Shown here in pieces: positions 49,040 to 59,596 of a stretch of 64,000 bases of DNA. Origin of the DNA: Herpomyces periplanetae (taxonomy: Eukaryota; Ascomycota; Laboulbeniomycetes; Herpomycetales; Herpomycetaceae); NCBI GenBank assembly GCA_009733715.1, contig WMKJ01000016.1, positions 102,715 to 166,714 of the forward strand. The letters are read 5' to 3'. The first letter of the stretch is position 1. The number at the start of each line of letters is the position of its first letter. The position numbers and the translations under genes were made by a program. Under the pieces are notes generated by a model. That model had not been told where the DNA came from. It made no database searches and saw only the letters and a list, made by a program, of their open reading frames with translations.

Positions 49040-49943
49040 ATGTTTACGGGATGTCGGATGTACTCGTCGATTGGCGATAAGTTAAGATTAACGACAGTTC
49101 ATGCACGGTGGTTAAGCTTGTCGCGTGTATCGTGCGGCGCTGTAAGCTCAACGGCAACGACAGCATCACGAATGTTACGACACGTTGATACCTCACGATG
49201 CGTTAAATCTCCCGGTATACTACAAACTTATACAATTTATGCGGCAACTCAGCGTATGCTTGAGCAATGTACCCGTGTAGCTGATTATACTATTCCCGGT
49301 ACAACGTGTACATCGCAACTTAATGAAATCCCTAAGAATGCTCTGGGGCAAGATATTGGTACAGGATACGGGTGGTGGTTTGAAGGTGGGTAATCAGCTG
49401 CAAGTTTAACTATAACTAAAGATATTCTGACAGACATTGCCAGATCTTAAACTCGAGCCAACATTTTCGGCGTGGGCCCGCGTAACCTTTTTACACATGT
49501 ACATGCTATGTCAACGTTTTCGTACATTTGCAGCACCCGCAGCTACGGCCTGGCATAAACAACTCGTGGAACATTTTACAAGCGAGGCTGATGCTCGCAT
49601 GAAACAGCGTCACCGTTTAATGCTAAGTAGTGTGCGCGCTCAGTACACGCGTGATCTTTACCTACAGTGGCGTGGCTCAATCGTAGCGTATGACGAAGGT
49701 TTTATACGCGGAGATGCTGTCCTTGCCGCGGCCGTGTGGCGCAATTTACTGGGTGGAATGCTTTGTGTAGACATGGTAAAGCTGGCACAGATTGTTGCAT
49801 ACATACGTCGAAATATGGCCACATTGGATGCCATGAGTGACGAGGAATTGATGATGGGCAGGGTTAAATTTACGCGAATCGAAGAAGAAAAAAGTTTAGT
49901 TTTGGTAAAGAGTCGATTAATGAGCGACGATCTAACAAGCTAA
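49040..49943 (+). CDS. CBP3: Cbp3-like ubiquinol-cytochrome c chaperone
   Basis: In yeast Cbp3 with Cbp6 binds mitoribosomes, promotes cytochrome b translation and hands the new chain to complex III assembly; the animal relative is UQCC1. Two exons, 49040-49385 and 49444-49943, give 281 residues. The N-terminus is rich in Arg and Ser/Thr and poor in acids, as expected for a mitochondrial presequence. The chaperone domain starts at WWFEDLKLEPTFSAWARVTFLHMYML and includes FRTFAAP-x3-AWHKQLVEHFTSEA, MKQRHRL and LQWRGSIVAYDEGFIRGD-x-VLAAAVWRNLLG. Only the intron end at 49443 keeps the frame; an earlier CAG at 49433 would shift it. The stop codon is 11 bp from that of CEG1 on the other strand. Confidence 0.9.
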
Positions 49944-49954
49944 CTAGACGATAA

Positions 49955-51214
49955 TCAACCGGAAGAGCCAGGCGGCGGTGGAGGACCCTGACGTTGCGCT
50001 GAGCGCCGTTTAGCTTCATTTTCCTCGGGATGGCGATGTTTCCACGCGCGATATATAGCATGGGAAGCTTCAAGTAAATCTTGCTGAGTGACACCATCAT
50101 CAATGCTAGCGAGAATGCGCTTCACCGTTTCAATGTGATTTGATTCAGCTTTATCATCGCGAAAACGTGGAGCACCGGACGGTTCAGACTTGTAGCGCCA
50201 TCGTCCAGCCTTATCCTTATGACATTCGATAATGCGACCATCAAGCGGCTGGTTAACTCGTTTCATACATGACCATTCGTGATCTGTTATGTATAGCGAA
50301 TCAAAGCGTTGATAGTTATTTTGCCCGTGGAAAACGTAGAGATCAAAGTCCGGTTTAGCATTGTAATCACGTTGAGCGTGGGCATCATCAGCTGTAGTGG
50401 CTGTGGGTCCAGGAGCAGATGATTCGGAATCGCTGGTTCCAGTGGAAGGAGAGAGTAGCGGAAACGTTCCAAGTTTGAGGCGAAAGTCGATTGAATTTTC
50501 TTCGGGAGGTTTCCACTTAAGGATGCGTTCATCCGTTCCCGTAACATAAGCGGTTTCCTTGCACGTAAATATTAAGCCGTCACAACCATGGGATAGACTG
50601 GGAAGTTTATCGCGAAACATCATTTCAAGGCCATACGGCTTCTCCATAATTTTAAATTTAACGTGAAAGGGCATGTCGTGCAACGCAGCGGGAAATTGCT
50701 TGAGAAAGGCATGATAAGGTTGGTAAACGAAAGCGCTAAAAGCTCCTATACGCTTGTCAAGAGGTTTATGCAATAGACTACGTGAATCGAGAACTAGACA
50801 GTCGAATACAAGATAACTTAAACGTCGGGTTCCATCACTTCGAAGGTCGTTAACAAGTTCACCATCAATTAGCGTAGCACGATGAAAGTTTCGCATAGTG
50901 GGATCGTCTTGATGAGGGAAGTGAAGGCTACGAAGGAAGTAATAATCATTTTTGCGATCGATTAAATAGTGGATTTCTTTGCCATATTCATCTTCAGTAC
51001 AGTAAAGTAGACAGCGTATACCGTCAGTTTTTTCACAGAGATAATAATCTCGACGCTGAAGTTCATCAAGATGATTGCGCGTAAAGCTGACCGGTTGAGA
51101 ACCTGGAAACGAAGTATTCGCTCGATTCAGCAATTGAGCCACTTCCCGTCGAAATAACTTGGCCAGCGCAGGTTGACATTTAACACCGGGAATTTGAGGC
51201 ACTGAGCTCTCCAT
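49955..51214 (-). CDS. CEG1: mRNA guanylyltransferase (capping enzyme alpha subunit)
   Basis: Transfers GMP from GTP to the diphosphate end of nascent Pol II transcripts through a lysine-GMP intermediate. A single exon of 419 residues, close to the yeast size of 459. The nucleotidyltransferase motifs are in order: motif I EKTDGIR with nucleophile Lys62, motif III LIDGELV at about 116-121, motif IV CDGLIFT at about 211-217, and motif V ILKWKPP at about 231-237, followed by the OB-fold with DGRIIEC and WRYK. There is no N-terminal triphosphatase domain, as in fungi and unlike animals, so a separate triphosphatase is expected elsewhere. The C-terminus ends in a short poly-Pro/Gly tail. Confidence 0.96.
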   Translation of the reverse strand: MESSVPQIPGVKCQPALAKLFRREVAQLLNRANTSFPGSQPVSFTRNHLDELQRRDYYLCEKTDGIRCLLYCTEDEYGKEIHYLIDRKNDYYFLRSLHFPHQDDPTMRNFHRATLIDGELVNDLRSDGTRRLSYLVFDCLVLDSRSLLHKPLDKRIGAFSAFVYQPYHAFLKQFPAALHDMPFHVKFKIMEKPYGLEMMFRDKLPSLSHGCDGLIFTCKETAYVTGTDERILKWKPPEENSIDFRLKLGTFPLLSPSTGTSDSESSAPGPTATTADDAHAQRDYNAKPDFDLYVFHGQNNYQRFDSLYITDHEWSCMKRVNQPLDGRIIECHKDKAGRWRYKSEPSGAPRFRDDKAESNHIETVKRILASIDDGVTQQDLLEASHAIYRAWKHRHPEENEAKRRSAQRQGPPPPPGSSG

Positions 51215-51497
51215 GTAGAGATGAGCACGCGTAAAATCATTTAAACGGTAAAGGACGTTTTACGCAAGCAAGCATGTAAGTACGCACGCACACACGTACG
51301 CATATACACCCCGATTAGAACATGAAATTTGGTGAAAATATGGAAAAGTGATAAAACCCTTGTGAAACTAAATCAGTAACCACTTTTCTCGAGAAACTGT
51401 GCGGATGCGCGTGTGCAAATGGATGTGCAGCGCGATAGAAAATATTTTTCGCGACGCACAGCTGCAAGAGCGTCACAAATGAATTAGGTAAGCCAAT
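51215..51497. promoter_or_regulatory. CEG1 promoter / PDS5 3' flank
   Basis: 283 bp upstream of CEG1 and downstream of PDS5, both on the minus strand. It contains runs of alternating 'cgca/cacgtacg' type sequence. No specific site is recognised. Confidence 0.4.
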
Positions 51498-54400
51498 TTA
51501 GGGGGAAACGGCGACGACGGAGACGGTTTCGGTGGCAGCTATGGCGTCTGTCTCACTTTCACTTTCCCCCTCACTTTCACTTTCACTATCACTCTGTATT
51601 GTGGATGATAATGATTCGGCATTGGAATCGGACAGTTCAGTATAACACTTTTGATTGTGTGACAATCGTGAACTTTTGCGAAGAGGTGTCGCGGGTGTAG
51701 ATGCATTTGCAGATTTCGAATGATTCGTTGAAATTTTAGTTGTACGTGATGACCTCGGTTTCTTATGACCTGCCACTTTTGTTGATAATGGTGAAGTAGG
51801 ATTCAACCTACGCTTCCGTGACACAGTATCAGCCTGTACACCAACATCAGCTTGGTGATGTAAATAATGAGACCCAGTAGTATGATGATGGTGATGAACT
51901 TGATGATGATCCGTTTCGTGCAAAAACTTTCGTATTAAACGATCAATTGCACTATCGTCGTTCATCTCATTATTCAAATGTTTTTTCATAATGACCTCCC
52001 GACATCGCTCAGTCGAGCTAATTGATTGAAACACTCGAGATGATAACCTTAACTTTCCCGGCCAACTCTGCAAATTCCAATTCATCATGGAAACCCATCG
52101 GCGAATAATCAACTGAGATAACTCAGAAAGAATATACAAATTAACATTAACATCGTCCACGCAAGAATCTCGAAAAGTTAAAGGAAGATCCCGTGACAAG
52201 GGGGAATTTGAAACAGTCGTCCTTTCCTGACTCGGAATGGGGAAGGCGCATGTGGGCCTTGACACCTCCTGCCCCTGTTTCAGCCCTACGGAACTCTGAA
52301 ACGGTCCCGCCCCACTTCCCGTTTCGGTAATCTGTTTTTTTTCGTTTGTTTGGACGTCAACTTGGGTGGTTAAGTTGTCAGATATGGTGCTTGCTGTGTG
52401 TTTTGTAGGTCGGGATTTAGAACGGTAACCAGGTTTATCTTGATTGTCGCTTGTGACTAATTCTACCGTTTTCATTCTTTGTGCAATATAGAATATTAAC
52501 GATACGTTTTCCTCGGTGGAAACCGTCCTCATAAAAAATAAAATGTATTGTGAGAAGTCCATTAAAACTTCCCGCTCATTTTCAAAATCTGGATGATGCG
52601 CTAGTAAACCCAAAAATCGTGAAAACGTTTCTTCCATGCGTCCACTACCCTCCACTATGTTACCACCACGTTTAATCATCACCACCATCTTAGCTTTGAT
52701 CCATTTGCCCACCTTTTCGCGGACCAATTCCACCGGTTCAAACGCCATCAAAAAGAGTATCGTCAAAAATCGTCCTGACAATCGTTCACTACTTAAGTAT
52801 TTCATTAACTTTTCGACAAATCCCCGCCGCACCCATCGTACTTCATCTTGGCTCATTAATGCCAGCCCGTTAAAATTGTCTTCCGTTAATAACCTGTCTA
52901 CACCACCACCATCTTTTCCTCGTGAACTCATTTTGATTAGCATAAGCCCTGATTTCATTCGCATATACGCCTTTTCCAATTTTTTTTCACACTTGCTCAT
53001 CGTAACCGTTCCTTCATCTAATCCCATTCCCCCATTCTCCCGTAATAATTTAATCAATACTTTCATTACTCTGTTACCAATTTCGTCAACCCGTTTTCCC
53101 TCCACTTGACATCGACATACCCAATTAACCAGTATTTTCATTGCCAATGCCTTTGCAACGCATGTTCGACCAATCTTTTCCTTCCATCCATCATCATCAT
53201 CATCATCATTACTATCATCATACCCATCCCCATTTTCCTCCTCACTATCCGCTGTGTCGCCGGTTCTAACCTCACTACTTTGCTCATTCATTTCATCTCG
53301 CATTAACACTTTGTTTACCGCCAGTTCCATAATTTCGTCCAAACTGTTTTCTACTGCATCCCACGCCCCGTATAGTATAGTTTGACTGATCGTTGCTAAC
53401 TTGGCCACGCCAAACTCTTCATCCATCGAGAAATCGTTTATACACTTCGCAAGTAATTCATGTGTAATAGTCCGCTGCTTGTCCATAGCATTCTCGATTT
53501 CATTGCTTTTGCCTCCCACTAGAAGAATTCGAGTAGCATACTTAGCGCTACGTCCATCCTGCCCTTCGAATGCGTATCGCTTTAAGCTGTCGGAAAATTC
53601 TTGTGATATTGGTACATCCAAAGGAAAATGTCGTGCAAAGTTCGCACATGCTTTTAACTCATCTACGCCTCCTTCTTGACCCACGGTTTCCGATAACTCT
53701 CGAATATGTGCCTTGAATACTTCAGGCCGACCTTGAGATATTTCTTTCAGCATCTCTTGGCCCGCTTCTCCAAGCATCTTTTCATTAGTTCGCGAATATT
53801 CTATTATCCAACCTACATGGCTCCGATTATACACCAGAATTCCAACCCGGTAAAGCAGAACCTCCAATACTTCCCAAATTCCACTCGCTCCAGCCCATAG
53901 TAATCGTTTGTTCAGCTCACGCATCGATCGTGTTACTTTGCTGTAATTACTCTCAACATCCATGCAAAATCGTATCAAAGTGTAGCATCGACGGTCATTC
54001 ATTTCAACAAATTTCCACAGCTCTGTCATCGCCCGTGCACCGTCTGGTAAGGTCCCTGCAAAGTAGTCAATTAACATCTTCAGTTGACTGCGTACATTTG
54101 TTTCCCCCGTTCCTACACCACCATTATACTGCTCTGATCGTCCTAAAAATGCTTCCATGTATCGCGCCAATCCTCCCTGATTGTTTAAACGAGAAAAAAA
54201 TACACGCTTTGCCTTAACTTCTAGCCCTTTCGCAAGCACAAGTATACGCTCTGTGCGAATTTTTTCCACTTCTCCCGTTGCTTTCTTTCCACTCATTACT
54301 GGATAACGAATTGGAATAATATACTCATAAATAGCTCGGTCCACCAAACCAGTTATCTCCACATCATTAATATAGTACGTTTCAATGATTCGTGACGCTA

Positions 54401-56357
54401 TACTGCTTAACATTTCCGAAATTCCCTCTTTCGCTTCAGCAATTGCACCCGATGCTACTCCCCAGATCTTGCTTAACAGCACAATCGCAGCCGTACGTAC
54501 GGTAGCTCGCCTATCTTTAACCCGTTCCACCAGGTGATTCAACACTGTGCCCTTTTTGTCCACACCACCGTGACGACCCAACTTTTCTACAATACTACGA
54601 AAGTCGTACGCTTCAATTCCTCGCACACTTGCCAGACGTACGCGCTCATCAACGTCAACGAGCATACTAGCTAGATATTCTAGTAAACGACGTTCTTCCG
54701 CTTCTTCGAGACCCACACCCCCAGCGGAAGTTAGAATTATGCGTGTGATTGTTCCCGCGAAACCAGCTCGAACCAAGGCTGATCTATCGTTTCTGCGTCC
54801 TAGAAACATTTCATACGTTCCATTATGTTGTAGAATAAACGAATGAAATGATGTTGGTGTGGTAAAAAAGTTATACTCTTCGTTTATACACATGGTGCCC
54901 ACCTTTTTGTTACCTGGTGCTGCACCATCACGTTTCCACTTGCTAGTTTCATTAATTTGGTCGCATAAACTCTGAGAAGGATATGCTTCTGGATCTAAAG
55001 GCCTCATGGTACGACCACCACTTGCACCAATTCCTCCGATCATATCACCGACGGTTTCCGTAGCCAACAAGCGAATTTGAACATTCTCCGTAACTAACTC
55101 TGCTTCCAATTGACCCATAACGCCAGTTAACACTTCAGGTGTTGCACGCCACAGTTCTCTAGCCAGTCGATGAGCTCTAACTAGTTCATCGGATAATTCT
55201 TTATTCTGAGTCCCACGATCACTGCTCGTAGCGCCACCCGATCCGGAAGCCTTACCCGATTCATTTATGGTATTTGCAACACTCCTCGTCAAGCCGGCAA
55301 CTTCCATAACAAGTGAGCTAAAGTAATGGCTGACGGCACGTCCCATGGCATCTACACAAGAATTACAGATATTTTTTGCCATATTATAGGCTAGAGGAGC
55401 TTCTTTAACGCATAAGCGAGTTTGGTTAAGCTTAATGTCATTAATTGAAGCGGCGCCTAAGGCATTTCCACCTTTCTTACTTCCTTTGGTCTGACCCGCA
55501 ATAATTGTTGCAGGGTCAGCGCGTAAGAATTGGGCAAGTAGAATTTCCGTTATCTCGGTGGGTAGACCACCTTCAATTTCGGTGACGAGGGTTGCTAACA
55601 ATGCGGTCATATAATGCTCAATATTCTTACTCAATTCGTCACCACTAGTTTCACTTCCCGTGGTGGCAGCAGTAGATAGAACGTCGAAGCACGTAGTGAA
55701 TAAATAAGTCATAAGATCACGAGCCGAATCGATATCCGTTAAGAGCACGATTGACTGAACCTCAGCGAGCGATTTTAACACGAAAACATGTTGCTCATTA
55801 TACGGATGATTGGCATTGCCTAGCTCGGGAAATACAGTATTCAATATCATGGTAAAAATGGCCCGAAGTTGGCCTGCATTATATGGGGCATTTGGTGCGC
55901 ATAAACGAAACATTTCAACGATACAGCATGCTGTCCAAGCGCGAACTCCACGATCTTTGTGCGTTAACAAGCTTGAGTGTGACAATTCTTGCGCTACCTT
56001 GAGTAATGAATCGCGTTGTACGTTATCTTGGCCCAAGCTTTTCATTTCCTCAGCTAGCTTTCCAAGCCGAATTAGCAATTCACGTACACTGGGCGTAACA
56101 CCACCAGATTTTGCGATTAATCGTTCATTGAAGCTAAGCGCGGTTAGTTTATCTTTAGTTCGCGCATCGTCAATTTTGAGAGAAAGCTGTGATTGTTGTA
56201 GTTCCTGTTTTGGCTCTTGCAGCTGCCGCTGCTTCTGCTGTTGTTGCTTTGATTTAACATTATCCTTTTCTACCTTTCGTGTTTTATCAACTTTCTTCCC
56301 TTTCTCCAATTTATCCGTTCGCTCTCCTAAACTGCCTTTACTGCGCGTTCGACCCAT
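51498..56357 (-). CDS. PDS5: Sister chromatid cohesion protein Pds5
   Basis: HEAT-repeat protein that binds the kleisin-SA face of cohesin and regulates its release, acetylation and loop size. A single exon of 1619 residues, longer than yeast (1277) and human PDS5B (1447). Diagnostic N-terminal block: LTHKDRGVRAWTACCIVEMFRLCAPNAPY followed by QLRAIFTMI and VLKSLAEVQSIVLLTDI. HEAT repeats continue through YEMFLGRRNDRSALVR, VDVDERVRLASVRGIEAYDF and VKDRRATVRTAAIVLLSKIW. An acidic run (SNDDDDDD) lies near residue 1045. The last 300 residues are a variable basic and Ser-rich tail with a His-rich patch and KKPRSSRTTK-type stretches. The frame is open two codons further up, but with GTG and ATA before the first ATG. 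The start region is exactly repeated, inverted, at the right end of the window. Confidence 0.94.
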   Translation of the reverse strand: MGRTRSKGSLGERTDKLEKGKKVDKTRKVEKDNVKSKQQQQKQRQLQEPKQELQQSQLSLKIDDARTKDKLTALSFNERLIAKSGGVTPSVRELLIRLGKLAEEMKSLGQDNVQRDSLLKVAQELSHSSLLTHKDRGVRAWTACCIVEMFRLCAPNAPYNAGQLRAIFTMILNTVFPELGNANHPYNEQHVFVLKSLAEVQSIVLLTDIDSARDLMTYLFTTCFDVLSTAATTGSETSGDELSKNIEHYMTALLATLVTEIEGGLPTEITEILLAQFLRADPATIIAGQTKGSKKGGNALGAASINDIKLNQTRLCVKEAPLAYNMAKNICNSCVDAMGRAVSHYFSSLVMEVAGLTRSVANTINESGKASGSGGATSSDRGTQNKELSDELVRAHRLARELWRATPEVLTGVMGQLEAELVTENVQIRLLATETVGDMIGGIGASGGRTMRPLDPEAYPSQSLCDQINETSKWKRDGAAPGNKKVGTMCINEEYNFFTTPTSFHSFILQHNGTYEMFLGRRNDRSALVRAGFAGTITRIILTSAGGVGLEEAEERRLLEYLASMLVDVDERVRLASVRGIEAYDFRSIVEKLGRHGGVDKKGTVLNHLVERVKDRRATVRTAAIVLLSKIWGVASGAIAEAKEGISEMLSSIASRIIETYYINDVEITGLVDRAIYEYIIPIRYPVMSGKKATGEVEKIRTERILVLAKGLEVKAKRVFFSRLNNQGGLARYMEAFLGRSEQYNGGVGTGETNVRSQLKMLIDYFAGTLPDGARAMTELWKFVEMNDRRCYTLIRFCMDVESNYSKVTRSMRELNKRLLWAGASGIWEVLEVLLYRVGILVYNRSHVGWIIEYSRTNEKMLGEAGQEMLKEISQGRPEVFKAHIRELSETVGQEGGVDELKACANFARHFPLDVPISQEFSDSLKRYAFEGQDGRSAKYATRILLVGGKSNEIENAMDKQRTITHELLAKCINDFSMDEEFGVAKLATISQTILYGAWDAVENSLDEIMELAVNKVLMRDEMNEQSSEVRTGDTADSEEENGDGYDDSNDDDDDDGWKEKIGRTCVAKALAMKILVNWVCRCQVEGKRVDEIGNRVMKVLIKLLRENGGMGLDEGTVTMSKCEKKLEKAYMRMKSGLMLIKMSSRGKDGGGVDRLLTEDNFNGLALMSQDEVRWVRRGFVEKLMKYLSSERLSGRFLTILFLMAFEPVELVREKVGKWIKAKMVVMIKRGGNIVEGSGRMEETFSRFLGLLAHHPDFENEREVLMDFSQYILFFMRTVSTEENVSLIFYIAQRMKTVELVTSDNQDKPGYRSKSRPTKHTASTISDNLTTQVDVQTNEKKQITETGSGAGPFQSSVGLKQGQEVSRPTCAFPIPSQERTTVSNSPLSRDLPLTFRDSCVDDVNVNLYILSELSQLIIRRWVSMMNWNLQSWPGKLRLSSRVFQSISSTERCREVIMKKHLNNEMNDDSAIDRLIRKFLHETDHHQVHHHHHTTGSHYLHHQADVGVQADTVSRKRRLNPTSPLSTKVAGHKKPRSSRTTKISTNHSKSANASTPATPLRKSSRLSHNQKCYTELSDSNAESLSSTIQSDSESESEGESESETDAIAATETVSVVAVSP
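53180..53226. repeat. Trinucleotide ATC/GAT microsatellite in PDS5
   Basis: Tandem 'catcatcat' units with one interruption encode the poly-Asp/Asn acidic run on the minus strand. It keeps the PDS5 frame. Confidence 0.8.
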
Positions 56358-56399
56358 TATCACCCGAACCTTACGTTAAAATCCCTTTAATCGCCGTTA
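56341..56399. repeat. Inverted repeat arm 1 (PDS5 start region)
   Basis: These 59 bases are identical, in reverse complement, to 63942-64000. They cover the first 17 bases of the PDS5 coding sequence and 42 bases upstream. Identity stops at 56400, where the two flanks differ. See arm 2 at the window end. Confidence 0.97.
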
Positions 56400-56853
56400 T
56401 CGTAACCTGTTTATGCGAACATTCACACCCCCAAACATTGATTTTAAAGCCCATACTGTTCCATTTAGTTAACAGACATTCATATTAAATCCACTTTCCA
56501 TCGACACTATAATTCTCATCCACACTGACACCATATCTTTTTAAACTTTTAACGCGCAAAAAATTTTTCGTCGCCTCCCCGAAACGTTTCGCCGATCCGT
56601 ACATATATTAGTCATCTCGTACCCACTCTTGCCTTCTTGTCCATCGCCCCTTCCCTTTAGATCATCCTCTAGTCTATAAATTCTGCGCATGCCCCGCGAC
56701 GCTGCCAAATTTTCCTGAATGGATTTGTTCTTCTTTTACGCTTTTTACGGGAATTTTACCTACTGATTCCATCCAATTACTTTTAGTGTAAATTTTCGCC
56801 GCTTACATCTCTAACGGATTTCTCGTTTTTTACAAACTGCCTTCACTTTTCCT
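56358..56853. other. PDS5 promoter and CBF5 3' flank
   Basis: 496 bp between two minus-strand genes. The plus strand is pyrimidine-rich. The first 42 bp next to PDS5 (56358-56399) belong to the 59-bp block that recurs inverted at 63942-64000. No other feature is recognised. Confidence 0.45.
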
Positions 56854-58513
56854 TCAATTTACACTTGTTTCCCCGGCTTTTTTGGCCTTTTTTTTCTCCT
56901 TACTCTTCTTCGACTTCTCTTCTTTTCTCTTCCGCTTAGATTCACCCGACTTTTCCTTTTGCTTTTCCTGAATTTCACCCCTATCTTCACACTCTCCTTT
57001 TGGTGTATCCCCTGGTTGTTTTATTAAATCTTCATTTTGTTTTTGCCGCGTCATTCCCGTTACCAATTCTATCGTGCTACCGGACGCGTCTGTATACTTT
57101 TCTTTCCATTCTGCGGGCGTACTCTCATTTACTTTTCCATATTTCTGTTCTCTTCGTCAGCTATCTTCTCGACTGTATCATCCGTGTTTGTATGAACTTA
57201 CATCTAACTTTCCTGCTTTCTTCAATTTTTTCTTCTCTTGGGCTACCGGACCTAATCCCCATCGGCGTGGATACACGTCCCGTTCCATAACAACTCTTTT
57301 AATTTTGGCAACAACTCCATGGTCACAACTTGCCAAGTCTGCTGTGGACATCATTGCTATTGCCAGAGCAATTGCCTCTCCTTTGGTTGATATTATTACT
57401 ACCTCATCGAACTGTTGAATGTTCGCTTCTGTTGATTCGTTAGTTAAATCGTTCGTATTTCACATCGCCTTTATCTTACCATATCGCAATAGTCCTGGCA
57501 TCATAACCTTCGCTCCGTAAGTTATCGCATTGATTGCACTATCTTTAACTACCAGCCTTTTATATGTAACGAGTAAACTCTCCAGAGGCTGTATAACCGA
57601 TCTTATGTAGGTTTCATCGCGTCGCGAATTTAATGCCCATTGAGCGTCCATAACATCGTGCAATGTCACCATATTTTGCTTTTCGCTCATAATACCACTT
57701 CGGACTCTTCGCAACTCTTGCATATGAGCTCCGACACCCAGTAGGACACCCAGGTGAACGCAAAGTGTACGAATATATGTTCCGGCCTCACAACTAACCC
57801 AGAATACACCCAGATTACGTGCCTCGTCGTACTCGTAAAGCTTTGATTGGTAAATTGTTCGGATACGTAACTGTCGTTTAACGGCTGAAATGAGAGGAGG
57901 TCGCTGAAATAATGCACCGCTTAACGTTTCTAGGCCACGTGCAACGGCTTTTTCACCGCCTGGTACACTAGCGTGGAAACGCACAACACAAACGTACTCC
58001 TTGCCAGCACTTTGCTGAGCTTTTACTAGTCGAGTTGCACGATCAATACACACGATCAAGCATCCGGTAACTTTTGGATCTAGAGTACCGCTGTGACCGG
58101 TTTTGTCGACCCTACAGGTTGATTAATGGTGAATTTGTGAATTAAAAGTACATAGGGCGCCCTTGAACTTACTTTAGTATACGTTTAATCCACGCCACAA
58201 CTTCATGACTCGATGGGTTCGACGGTTTATCTAGGTTAATCACACCCGAACTAATATAGGCTTTCAAATCACGCTTTAACGGTTCACTACCCGCTGGGAT
58301 AGGTGTGTAGTGAGACGTCCGTACAAGAACTAAATGTGACAAGTTAACATGAAGTGTATTCATAGAGTATACACCCGAGCGGAGGAAAGGATGGCCCGTT
58401 TTTAAAATCTTACGTTTATTCCAATCTTTGAGTAGCAAAGGAAAGTCTGCACCGGGCACATCCATTGCTATTTTCTTATCCGGTTTAATAATATATTCCA
58501 CTTGATTTTCCAT
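56854..58513 (-). CDS. CBF5: Cbf5/dyskerin, H/ACA snoRNP pseudouridine synthase
   Basis: Catalytic protein of box H/ACA particles that modifies rRNA and supports ribosome biogenesis. I join five exons: 58513-58414, 58329-58173, 58111-57480, 57428-57202 and 57144-56854, giving 468 residues. The first intron (84 bp) is open in frame; splicing it restores [18 protein letters not shown], as in all relatives. TruB blocks: [39 protein letters not shown] with catalytic Asp97, and [16 protein letters not shown]. The PUA domain follows ([14 protein letters not shown] ... [16 protein letters not shown] ... [18 protein letters not shown]), and the tail is the usual Lys/Glu-rich repeat. Start chosen at [11 protein letters not shown], matching the family's short N-terminus. 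Introns are 51-84 bp. Confidence 0.96.
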
Positions 58514-59596
58514 TTTACGCAGAAGTAGGCTTAGTTGACACCTTAATTGTGCAGCCGCGCACACTGACACACTCACTCATACACAATTATTCACACCGCG
58601 TGGATTTCATGCCCGTTCGCCAATTAACCCAAGCATCAAGACAAATCACTGATCCCCCTTACGCCACCCAAAATTAAGTGTTGACAAAAGCGTACGTTAA
58701 ACGTAGAACTAATTTCAATCAATACGCTTTACAAGCCATATAAGTATATATATATTAACATAAGAAAAACTAATCCTCTTTCCCCTTGCAATTTTCAACA
58801 TCACCAACTTATCGGTCCACTCGCGCCCGTGGGCTGGACCTGCTTACCTAATGCTTCACGTGATGGCACCGGGGAATTGTTTTGACGGTTCCGGCGCATT
58901 GAGGAGCAGCGAAACAGTTTGTCGAGATGGAAATTTACATCGCGAGAAGTTTGTTCTGTCTTGCTATATTGTGCTTTGTTACTCACGCCTTGTTGTGTGA
59001 AATTACACTGTGCTAGACTAATTAATCCTCCCGTCATTGTTTTGTTAGAGTACAAGTGTATATGTGTATATAAGTCATTCATTTGCTCTTTTATTTGAGA
59101 GTTTTCACGTCCAATATTTTACTCCATATTAGTTCTGTCAGACGTGAACATGTGAAGGAACTAAATAGACAATATCTCTTAGGTATACATAATCTGAAAG
59201 TTAATACTACATCCTAATATTTTAATTAACTTATATCCTCATATTTGACTATTGCATAACAGACAACCATTTAGTGCATAGTCAACTTAGATGACAAGGT
59301 CACTCATACTTACTAGTTCACACGTACACCCTAGGCTCACATGTTTTCTCATTTCTTTTCCACTTGGCTTGGTGTTGAGTTATTGCGAGCACCACAACCC
59401 CGCCTCGTATCCGTCTTCTATTCGAGTACCGTACAGCACTAGAATAACCTACATTATAAAAATCACTAAACAAAGCAACACTACAAAATGCGATGGGGTA
59501 CGAAATGACATGATACCGTGTGGCACCATGAGACAGTAGCTCACCGGGGAATGCGTGCCCATTATGCAAGCTTAATTTTAATTCTACTATTTCAAT
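58514..59596. other. Intergenic between CBF5 and derlin
   Basis: About 1.1 kb holding the CBF5 promoter and the derlin 3' flank. A 93-codon minus-strand frame at 58801-59082 (ending SREALGKQVQPTGASGPISW) has protein-like composition in its second half but matches no family I know; I do not call it as a gene with confidence. Other frames at 59.3-59.57 kb occur on both strands and look like chance. Confidence 0.45.
58801..59082 (-). CDS. Possible small protein of unknown function
   Basis: A complete ATG-to-stop frame of 93 codons in the gap between CBF5 and the derlin gene. A second ATG 15 codons in (MTGGLISLAQ) could be the start. The C-terminal half is polar and basic (SSMRRNRQNN, then VPSREALGKQVQP) with no membrane segment or known motif. 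It has room for its own promoter and does not overlap another gene. It may equally be chance; only homologues or transcripts would settle it. Confidence 0.2.
   Translation of the reverse strand: MNDLYTHIHLYSNKTMTGGLISLAQCNFTQQGVSNKAQYSKTEQTSRDVNFHLDKLFRCSSMRRNRQNNSPVPSREALGKQVQPTGASGPISW

Noticed and set aside
52636-54217. Several plus-strand frames of 60-157 codons
   Set aside because: They are antisense shadows of PDS5, created by its purine-rich coding strand.
54820-54900. Possible hidden intron in PDS5 before YEMFLGRRND
   Set aside because: A GT donor is available, but no acceptor lies between it and the conserved tyrosine; the segment is kept as coding.
55810-56379. 189-codon plus-strand frame over the PDS5 N-terminus
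   Set aside because: Antisense to the most conserved part of PDS5, low-complexity Ser/Cys-rich, without any family resemblance.
59291-59569. Frames of about 82 codons on both strands downstream of the derlin gene
   Set aside because: Fully overlapping and antisense to each other, with no motif; one at most could be real and nothing supports either.
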